The notes under the pieces are model-generated. The model made no database searches. It was not told the origin of the DNA and saw only the letters and a list, made by a program, of their open reading frames with translations. From Nepenthes gracilis (lineage: Eukaryota > Streptophyta > Magnoliopsida > Caryophyllales > Nepenthaceae), in contig BSYO01000020.1 of assembly GCA_033239525.1 (NCBI GenBank), forward strand, positions 12,650,546 to 12,714,545: 64,000 bases of DNA. The letters run 5' to 3'. Positions 55,834 through 64,000 of the stretch are shown here, piece after piece (within the stretch, counting starts at the first letter, position 1; every line of letters begins with the position of its first letter). The translations under genes and the position numbers were made by a program.

Positions 55834-57125
55834 TATGTAGGTGGGGTATGCACCCGTAGAGAGAGTTGCTTTGGATGCTTGTGGAGAATCATTTTCCTAA
55901 GTTCTGAGTTCACAGAGAACTAGTAATAGGGAGAGAGAGAGCGTTGGGATGCTCGACATTTATGAAACCTCTAAGAGTTTGAGTTTGCTTGAGGGCTTTA
56001 GTAGAAAATAAAAAGCGTGCCTCTGGAGTGAATTTTCATGGCCTTTTATAGCCATAATCCCTTGGCTGCCTTCCTTATGCGGCGAGGCTGGAAGCCCACT
56101 TTCTGTAGAATCGTTGCCTTTCCTGCATCGGCATGAGCGCCATTCCTGACTGTAACGGTAAAGGAGTTGGATCTCCTACCTTCTACGCATGATAACCATT
56201 AGGGTTTTTAGCAGATTACGCATGGATTTTAACGTCTTCCTTCCGAGATGTGCTTTGGAGATACAAAAAATTAGGACAGACAACCGTTAGTGCTTGGAGA
56301 TGGACACGTGGGCCAATTTAGGCTTGAGCCGCATTTGCCCTCGGGCCTTAACCAATCTACTTGCCGCTCACCAGAAATGAAGCATTAACTGCCCTGAGCT
56401 TAGATTGGCCGTCCTAATCTTAGGAATCTACCCACCCACTTAGTTCTCATCCGGTCAACAGCAGCGCTAACCGTCTAGGTAGAAATAGGCCGTTGAAAAT
56501 TTGGGTTTCTTCCTTTGTGGACCAATCTGCTACTGACATTTCCATCAATTATTAATATTATTATTAAAATATTTTATTATATTTATTATTATTTATTCAA
56601 TAAAATTATTATTTATTTAATAGTATTAATATTATTCTTACTTATTATTACTAAGTGTTAAATTTCATAATACTTCAATAAAAGACGTAAGCCACGTAGG
56701 GCCAATTTCATTTCCAATTTGGGAGACAATTTTCTTCCTTGTTATTTTACGTCTATATATATTTTAATTAAAATCTGCCTAATTCAAAAATATAATGATT
56801 CCATCGATTAACTTATCAATTCCATGGCCCATAAAAATATTTCACCTCATTAGGTCCATAAAAATAAATATCTGGTTATTTTTCAAATGATCAGCGAAGG
56901 TGGTGAGAAGTCACCTTCCTAAGATGGCATTGTAGATGAACGGTAGGTTGACGATGAGAAATGTCAGCTCTCACGTAACAATACACGGGTAGGATCCCAT
57001 AATGACTTCCAACTAGAACCCTGCTGTACAGGAACGAGTTCGTTGTCCAGACCATATAGAGTATCTTCGGCCGCTCTCATTTGATTCTTTCTCAACCCAA
57101 GTTTAAAGAAGACATCAAGACACAT
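55834..57125 (-). repeat. 1.3 kb direct duplication, copy 1
   Basis: Nearly identical to 60910-62213, both starting 'ggtggggtatgcacccgta' just after a TA run. Read on the minus strand it holds, in order, a protease remnant (57125-56890), AT-rich sequence with TTA repeats, and a promoter-like LTR part beginning TGATGGAAATG (about 56545) with TATA box TATAAAAGGC (56050-56041). Confidence 0.9.
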
Positions 57126-57680
57126 CAAATTTGGCGAGCTTTCATTATCAAAAAATACTAATTAGCTAGTAGTCAATCGTACAAACTGAGACGATAGCTA
57201 ACACAACAAGAAGATAAGAATGAGGAGAGGTTACATGCCTCACACCATCACTATTAAAGCTAATGACATCCCTGGCCAGTGCTCTTGGCCAACTCGGTTA
57301 AAAACGTCGATGGCAGTACAGTCCCTTGGTGGCTCGCTCGCTTTACCTTTAAAAGATCTAGGAGCGTGCCCTGAGCCCTTCAAGAACCGTTTTAGATGTC
57401 TGTAGTGGATTAGGTTCTCTATCTCCTGTTGTAGGGTCCGACAATCCTCCGTAGAATGCCCCAGAGACCAGTGGTACTGCTAGTACTTCGTCTAGTCTCC
57501 ATCGTCTAGGTTTTTTGGCATTTTGAGCCATTTCAAGAACTTCTCGTCCCTAATCTGCTTCAGGATATTTGAGCAGATGTCATTCATCGGAGTCAACGCC
57601 GCCGGCCTGTACTCCCTCTTGGAACCTGGCTCAGGCCGCAGCTGCTTGCGGCACTCCTAGAAGCTGGTATTTACGCCATG
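56890..57680 (-). pseudogene. Tat-type Gag C-terminus and protease fragment
   Basis: The minus strand reads 'ILKQIRDEKFLKWLKMPKN', a zinc motif remnant 'YHWSLGHSTEDCRTLQQEIENLI' (first Cys changed), 'GSGHAPRSF', and then protease pieces 'FFKLGLRKNQMR', 'TLYGLDNELV' and 'TFLIVNLPFIYNAILGR'. The same order as in elements 1 and 2. Stops and a frameshift make it a pseudogene. It is cut at 57680 by the inverted LTR-A copy. Confidence 0.8.
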
Positions 57681-58639
57681 ATGGACCAAAGGCCGCGTAT
57701 TTACGCCACCGACGGCTGGGTGACTACCACGAGGTTACCTAGTATCCACAGTATCCCCACTACCCCTATAGTCCTCTCAGAGGCTGTACCCGTAGCATGC
57801 TCATACCGTCTCCGATAGCCCTCGCCAATAATATCCCAGATATCATCATCTACGATGGTCCATAGGTTATAAGCATCCCTCTCGACTAATTGTACGAGAC
57901 AACAAGAATCTGAATATCAGCTCAATTTGAGGTTACCACCGTACGAGATAATAAGAATCTCCCAGGACCTTATTCTACCATAGTGAACCAAAGGCCGTGT
58001 ATTTACGCCCCTAACGGCTAGGTGAGTACCACGAAATTACCTGATATCCATGGTATCCCCACTACCCCTACAGTCCTCCCAGAGGCTGTACCCGTAGCAT
58101 ACTCATACCATCTCTGATACCCCTCGCCAATGATATCCAGATATCATTCTCTACGATGGTTACTAGATTATAAGCATCCCTTCTTAATATCAACGACCTC
58201 AATCCTCCAAAATGGAATCAGTATTGGAAAAGTATAGACTACTCCACGGTCCTACGGACTCCCATACGCCCGATTACCGTAGAGTCTTCGCACACTCTCC
58301 TTTACTTATCCATAGAGTGCCAATGAAATATACGCACACCACCAAGACTAACGCGAAGAATCATTTATCAGATTTCATCAATGAGATACAGGAATCATCA
58401 TGTAACCGACTATTAGAACTTCAAGTATGCCCACTTACATTCATGATTCCATATGAACATCTTCTACCAGACAAATACATCAATATAAACATATACAATC
58501 CCTTATATATATTTCAAGCATAAGTACAATTATGTATATATATATATGTCCATACATATACCTACCACATGAATATACACCCATACAATAATTACGTAAT
58601 CGACTATTAACATTTCAGGCATATCAATACACATGCATA

Positions 58640-58654
58640 AGTCCATATTCTATC

Positions 58655-58692
<38 letters not shown>

Positions 58693-59070
58693 CAATTCAT
58701 ATATATATATATATATATATACACCCATACATATACATATTTATTTATTTATATATATACACGTATACACCCGCACATATATGCCATCACATATGTACAT
58801 ATATACATACATACATAAATATATATATATATATCCCAATACATCACTACATATATATATATATACACATACATATACCACCATATATAATTATGTCATA
58901 TACATATATGTGCCAAGTATGTACATATGACTACTTCCCTAATTCCATACAAATATTTTCTACCATCCATATGCATCAATATGAATATATACCATCACAA
59001 ATGTATATCAATATACATAAAATTAATACATCATCCCATCTATATACATATATATTTACATATATACATC

Positions 59071-59101
<31 letters not shown>

Positions 59102-59410
59102 TTATTTGCATGTAAATACACATACACCCACATACCACGTATACATACCCCTGTACACACCGCAGCATACGCTGCTCATTCCCCACGCACCTACGCCGTG
59201 CACCGTCGGCTCATAGCACGGCGACGGCAGCTGAGCCCCTTCTCACCACCGGCGCACAACGCAGCTCCCTCTCCCACTACCACTGTACTGAACCTCCACC
59301 TACACGAGCAACACACACTCAAACAGCGAGCCAGCATATACCCACACGGCTACACACACACCCACGCTACCCACACACAGCTACGCACACGCACCCACAC
59401 ATCCAGCAGC
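58640..59410. repeat. TA and CA microsatellites inside inverted LTR-A
   Basis: Long (TA)n runs at 58660-58690, 58698-58720, 58818-58832 and 59070-59101, and a CA/CCA-rich stretch at 59110-59410. The open frames 58633-59500 translate these repeats and are not genes. Confidence 0.92.
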
Positions 59411-60182
59411 AGAATCAACCGATGCCCTGTTTTCCCCAATTCCTCACTTTACCACAAATTTCGAACGATTGGCACAAAATCACTACTTGAGGGCATATAA
59501 CTAACATCTAAGAACGAAAAGGGAATACTTTACTTGCAAATCAATTGGGCTAACGCCTCTTTCCACCCCGGGTCATGGAATCTGGTTGGGATATGGGAAA
59601 CAGAGCACCGGGATCTGTTTTCCCACGGTGGAGTTGAGTTCCTTTAATCAGTGTCTACAACAGGCAAGATTGACACAAAAGAACTACATTGAACAATTTA
59701 CGCAGTCCTAATCCATCGTTCACCCCCAGATTTGCCAGATGAACCCTCACAGGGCCGTGGCCCTGTATTCAGTTTCCTTAATTTGTAACCCTACGTTTCA
59801 CCATCTCCCCATCAATCGACGCATGAAATCAGATATAATACATTAACAAGCATGAAGAAATAGTTTGGATTGTGAGGTAGCAAGTTTACTTGCCTGATTT
59901 GGTGATCGGCGACGGCGTCTTTGGTTTCGCGTTCTGCCCTCTCACCTTCGTCCTCTGCTGCTTCCCTTCCCAAAACCTACCGCAACGTTAAATAAGGAGA
60001 AAGACCTCCTTAGGGTTTCCATTTGGTACGCGCCTTCCTTCCTCCTTCGCCCCTCCATCCGCGCGCCTTCCTTCTTCCCTCTTCTTCTTTCCTTTCTCTC
60101 TCTTCTTTCCTTTTCTTTTCTTTCCTTCTCTTTTTCTTTTCTCTTCCCTCCTTCCTCCTCTTTTTCTTTTCTTCTCCCGACG

Positions 60183-60330
60183 GTATTATTATTATTATTA
60201 TTATTATCTATTACTATATTTATTATAATTATTATTATTACTATTATTTATTATTATTATTATTATTTATTAATACATTTCTTACTATTATTATTATTAT
60301 TATTATTTAATATATTCATTATTATTATTA
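60183..60330. repeat. (TTA)n microsatellite
   Basis: Runs of tta/att interrupted by a few changes, next to a pyrimidine tract (60050-60180). The reverse of 690-1057. Confidence 0.95.
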
Positions 60331-60909
60331 TTATATTATATAATATATATCATTATAAATATATTTTATTTATAAATTATATAATAATTTATTATATAAT
60401 ATCTATTATTATTTTATTATTATATTCATAATTAATATTTATTATAATTATTATTTATTACTAATTATTATTAATATTTATTAGTATATCTTTCTAATAT
60501 ATTTACTTAAATATATTTATTCATCTCTCTTTAAAAATATTTATTATTTAGTTAGTTATCTAATTACTTCTATTTAAGACCTTAACCTAAATTTATAATA
60601 TTTCATTTATTCATTTATATTTATATTTATTAGTTAAACTAAATTTAATTTAGTGATCCAAACATTTAATCCAATTTATCGATTCAACACTCTAAATTTA
60701 TTAGGCCCGAGTATCAAAATCCAATTCGAAGGTCCATACACTTCAAGTTTATATTTTCATCATGAATCACAAAACCTTATATCGTAAATCATTAAAAATA
60801 ATTATCCAAACTAAATAATAAAATTAAAACTATTCGAGATATTACAGTCTTCCCCACTTAAAAGATTTTCGTCCTCGAAAATAAAATTAAAATTATTCGG
60901 GATGTTATA

Positions 60910-62214
60910 TATATAGATATAGGTGGGGTATGCACCCGTAAAGAGAGTGGCTTTAGATGCTTGTGGAGAATCGTTTCCCTAAATTCTGAGTTCACAGAGA
61001 ACTAGTAATAGAGAGAGAGAGCGTTGGGATGCTTGAGATTTATGGAACCTTTAAGAGTTTGAGTTTGCTTGAGGGCTTTAGTGGAAAAGAAAAAGCGTGC
61101 CTCTAGAGTAAATTTTCATAGCTTTTTATAGCCATAATCCCTTGGCTGCCTTCCTTATGCAGCAAGGCTGGATGCCTGCTTTCTGTAGAGAATCGTTGCC
61201 TAGCCTGCATCGGCATGAGCGTCATTCCTGACTGTAACGGTAAGGAGTTGGATCTCCTACCTTCTACACATGATAACCGTTAGGGTTTTTAGCAGATTGC
61301 GTGTGAATTTTAACGTCTTCCTCCCGAGATGTGCTTTGGAGATGCAGAAGATTAGGACAGACAACCGTTAGTGCTTGGAGATGGACACGTGGGCCAATTT
61401 AGGCTTGAGCCGCATTTGCCCTGGGCCTTAACCAATCTACTTGCCGCTTCACCGGTAAACAGAAGCATTAATTGCCCTGAGCTTAGATTGGCCGTCCTAA
61501 TCTTAGGAATCTACCCACCTACTTAGTTCTCATCCGGTCAACAGCAGCGCTAACCGTCTAGGTAGAAATAGGCCGTTGAAAATTTGGGTTTCTTCCTTTG
61601 TGGACCAATCTGCTACTGACATTTCCATCAATTATTATTATTATTATTAAAATATTTTATTATATTTATTATTATTTATTCAATAAAATTATTATTTATT
61701 TAATAATATTAATATTATTCTTACTTATTATTACTAAATGTTAAATTTCATATTACTTCAATAAAGGACGTAAGCCACGTAGGGCCAATTTCATTTCCAA
61801 TTTGGGAGACAATTTTCTTCCTTGTTATTATTGTTATATACATCTATATATATTTTAATTAAAATCCGCCTAATTCAAAAATATAATGATTCCATTGATT
61901 AACTTATCAATTCCATGGCCCACAAAAATATTTCACCTCATTACGTCCATAAAAATAACTATCTGGTTTTTTTTCAAATGATCAGCGAAGGTGGTGAGGA
62001 GTCACATTCCTAAGATGGCATTGTAGATAAACGGTAGGTTAACGATGAGGAATGTCATCTCTCACGTAACAATACACAGGTAGGATCCCATGATGACTTC
62101 CAACTAGAACCCTGCTATACGGGAACGAGTTTATTGTCCAGACCATATAGAGTATCTTCGGCCGCTCTCATTTGATTCTTTCTCAACCCAAGCTTAAAGA
62201 AGACATCAAGACAC
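60910..62214 (-). repeat. 1.3 kb direct duplication, copy 2
   Basis: Matches 55834-57125 with scattered substitutions and small indels. TATA box TATAAAAAGC on the minus strand at 61130-61121. The protease remnant ends at 62214 where a Copia LTR is inserted, so the original duplication may have been longer. Confidence 0.9.
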
Positions 62215-62707
62215 TGTGGGCTTCAGCCCAAAATGTTGAGCCGGCCCAAGCCGTTGAGTCGTCCTTGAGTCGGCCCACGAGCCACCAAGCCACGAACACA
62301 ACCGGCTTCAGAAAGCCGTTTTCGAGTGGCAGAGAAAAAATTGTTCGTTTCATCTTCCTCGATGATTTTGTAACCATTTGGCGTTTAACTCTGTTAATTA
62401 CTGAAGTATTTGTGGTCCATTAAGTGGTGATAACTCTCCCATTAAGTTAATTCATCAATTTTGGCCGGTTTGAGTTCAAAACGCTCGGTTGAGGCGGGTG
62501 ATGGCTTCGCCTATAAAGTGAACCTTCTGGCTTTGTCCCTGGCACCCAACTCAAGTTATATACCATCTAAACAAGTGAATGAGTGTCCAGAAGCATGGAG
62601 CCCGTCCGAATCGTAAGTTGGAAAACAGAGCACCAAATGGCCGGAGGTATATTAATCGATTTTAAATTCCGCATTTATGGTTGTTTTAGCCACATAAATT
62701 TCTAACA
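62215..62707 (+). repeat. 5' LTR of the right-edge Copia element
   Basis: TG...CA ends with a TATA box, TATAAA, at 62512-62517. The open frame 62172-62423 crosses the LTR edge and is not a gene. Confidence 0.82.
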
Positions 62708-63858
62708 TTTGGTATCGAGCAAGGCTTCAACTCGCCTTTGTTCTCGTTATTTTTTGATTTTTCCGAATTCGAAAAAACCTAAAGTCTTCTTTTTTGAAGA
62801 TTCGGTTCAAACGAGCATTTGAAAATCGATGGGAAATTAAATTTCCAAATTTCCATATATTTTTCATCATTTATAGTGTTCAGATCATGCTGCTTGAATC
62901 GGGTATAGTATTCGGGTCGCGTTGTTCGTTTTCGGGTTCGGGCGAAACCGACGAAGGTAGACGACGACTTGAACGGGCGCGTTTTCTGCTTCGGCAGTAG
63001 TAAACGTCGTCGATTTCAGGCTTCTGTTTTGTGCTTCAGAACGACGTCGTTTCGTTGGAACGAATTCGGTTATTAAAACGACGTCGTTTTGCTACAGTTT
63101 AAAAAAAATTAATTATATCGGTTATGAGCCGTTTCGTTCACGGCCCAAATCCGTTTCGTGTGCGGCCCAGACTTCTGGCCCATCACTGTATCAAATGAGG
63201 AAATAGAAACTCGGACGCGGCTGACGGGATTCAAACCCGGGACGCGGAGGAGGGAAGGAGCGGCTTTTGCCGCTGCGCTGCTGAGCGCCTTGCGCTATTT
63301 TTGGCATTTCAATTGCTTATATACGATTCGGTAAATATATATATTATATATATACGTATATATTTATATTTATATATATATATATAATTATATTATTATG
63401 TATAATGAATAAAATATAATATCCAGAATATAATTATATATATATATATATAAATAATGTCTTGTGATTAAATTAATTTAATTAATTAAGGATTAGCCAC
63501 AGCACCCTTAATTAATAAAATTATTTTTTTATTATTACGTGTGATATAAAGACATAAATTGTGGTAATTATTTTGATATAATAAAATTTATCCCACAGAA
63601 AATTTTATTATATTAAATTAATTAATCAGGATAAAATGTCAAATTATTTTTCTTAATTTGCCCACAGGGATTAAGAAAGGAATATAATTTGACAGTTTTA
63701 TCACTTTTTGGACATGAATCTACTTGAATTAAGAATTTGGCCCACAAGTAATTTTTATATCAATTGATTCATGATGTATGCTTTACATTGGTAAAATATA
63801 ATTTTGTAATTTGTTAGCCTCAATTTTGGATGTTAAGCATGTATTTATTTTTATGCAG
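62708..63858 (+). other. Leader region of the right-edge Copia element, possible intron
   Basis: No gag frame. It has three 'acgacgtcgttt'-type motifs (63040-63092), a tRNA-like patch on the minus strand (63290-63227), TA microsatellites (63335-63455), and ends T-rich with ATGCAG (63853-63858) just before the gag frame. The frame upstream of 63859 has a stop and no ATG, so splicing at 63858 is plausible. Confidence 0.45.
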
Positions 63859-64000
63859 CTATTCAATCTGTAAATCTTTCCGATATTAGATGTGAAATTC
63901 CCGAACTAAAAGGTGATAACTATAAAGTGTGGAAGGAGAGAATTCTTCTTCACTTAGGGTAGCTGGATATCAATTATGCTATCCGAAAAGATAAACCACC
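63859..64000 (+). pseudogene. Copia Gag N-terminus (partial)
   Basis: Reads '...IQSVNLSDIRCEIPELKG', then 'DNYKVWKERILLHLG', stop, 'LDINYAIRKDKPP'. This is the N-terminal Gag pattern of plant Copia elements ('GxNYxxWxxR'). The stop TAG stands where Trp (TGG) is expected. It continues beyond the window. The start codon is not visible in frame; see the leader. Confidence 0.75.

Larger units (their letters stand above)
57680..60846 (-). mobile_element. LTR-A, inverted and truncated, with adjoining polypurine tract
   Basis: The minus strand starts TGTAATATCTCG (60846) and follows the LTR-A order: AT-rich start, TAA repeats (60330-60185), GA tract (60180-60050), leader with 'ccttatttaacg' (about 60000) and telobox-like motifs, GT-rich (59410-59110), TA-rich (59110-58520), and the tandem duplication (58180-57690, period 301). 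The last ~700 bp of LTR-A are missing. On the minus strand just upstream, 'cttttaagtggggaagac' (60865-60848) is a Gypsy polypurine tract, so this is a 3' LTR. Confidence 0.75.
62215..64000 (+). mobile_element. 5' part of a Ty1/Copia retrotransposon, runs off the right edge
   Basis: A 493 bp LTR (62215-62707, TGTGGGCTTC...CTAACA), a primer-binding site TGGTATCGAGC (62710-62720), a ~1.1 kb leader and the start of gag. The left flank GACAC (62210-62214) is the expected first half of a target duplication. The rest is outside the window. Confidence 0.85.

Noticed and set aside
58633..59500. Tyr/Ile/His-rich frames
   Set aside because: Translations of TA and CA microsatellites inside inverted LTR-A.
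62172..62423. 83-codon plus-strand frame
   Set aside because: Crosses the Copia insertion point and LTR start, so it is chimeric and without domain support.
63221..63300. A tRNA gene on the minus strand
   Set aside because: A and B boxes are present but I cannot fold a full cloverleaf with acceptor and anticodon arms; kept only as a finding.
1..64000. Host protein-coding genes, rRNA, or organellar insertions
   Set aside because: No frame outside retrotransposon proteins showed a recognisable domain with exon structure; only the unrecognised repeat ORF at 53239-53739 remains possible. No rRNA or plastid/mitochondrial gene sequence was recognised.

Overview
This is plant nuclear DNA from a repeat-rich, probably pericentromeric or otherwise heterochromatic region. 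The species cannot be fixed from the sequence; an angiosperm is most likely. Evidence: nested LTR retrotransposons of plant lineages (Ty3/Gypsy Tat-type with antisense extra genes, chromovirus-like Gypsy LTRs, SIRE-like Ty1/Copia), plant-type introns and telobox motifs (AAACCCTAA), strong base-composition swings (GC-rich Tat elements in AT-rich older repeats), and no convincing host gene.

Layout. 1-390 and 4330-6480 are tandem units of a hairpin-rich repeat (DR family), split by a 3.9 kb solo LTR (391-4329) with a near-perfect 5 bp target duplication. 6750-12757 is a minus-strand Tat/Gypsy element whose internal region keeps only a gag remnant and a plus-strand antisense gene. 12758-15584 is older AT-rich LTR-like sequence, interrupted by a second, larger minus-strand Tat element (15585-28224) with decayed gag, protease, reverse transcriptase, RNase H and integrase plus the same antisense gene; the AT-rich repeat resumes at 28225. 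28900-33350 holds several LTR-like blocks. 33850-41623 is a third copy of the antisense gene (minus strand), split by a complete SIRE-like Copia insertion (35243-40837) that itself contains an inverted solo LTR of its own family. 41624-47800 is a pile of Gypsy fragments, including RNase H and integrase on the plus strand. 48000-53740 is AT-rich LTR-like sequence with a tandem duplication and a small repeat-protein ORF that I do not recognise. 53985-55450 repeats the DR family. 55834-62214 contains a 1.3 kb direct duplication (Tat gag-protease remnant plus promoter-like LTR) around an inverted truncated copy of the 3.9 kb LTR. 62215-64000 is the 5' end of a Copia element that runs off the window.

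The most interesting system is the antisense gene carried by the Tat elements. Three independent copies share a TATTTAA box about 70-90 nt before an ATGGC start, an N-terminal domain resembling the 'putative gypsy type transposon' family, a 69-80 nt GT-AG intron at the same place, a coiled coil in at least two of them, and a conserved C-terminal motif. It looks like a complete Pol II gene travelling backwards inside a retrotransposon. Coordinates of LTRs with TG/CA ends and target duplications are good to a few bases; those of AT-rich repeat blocks are approximate.
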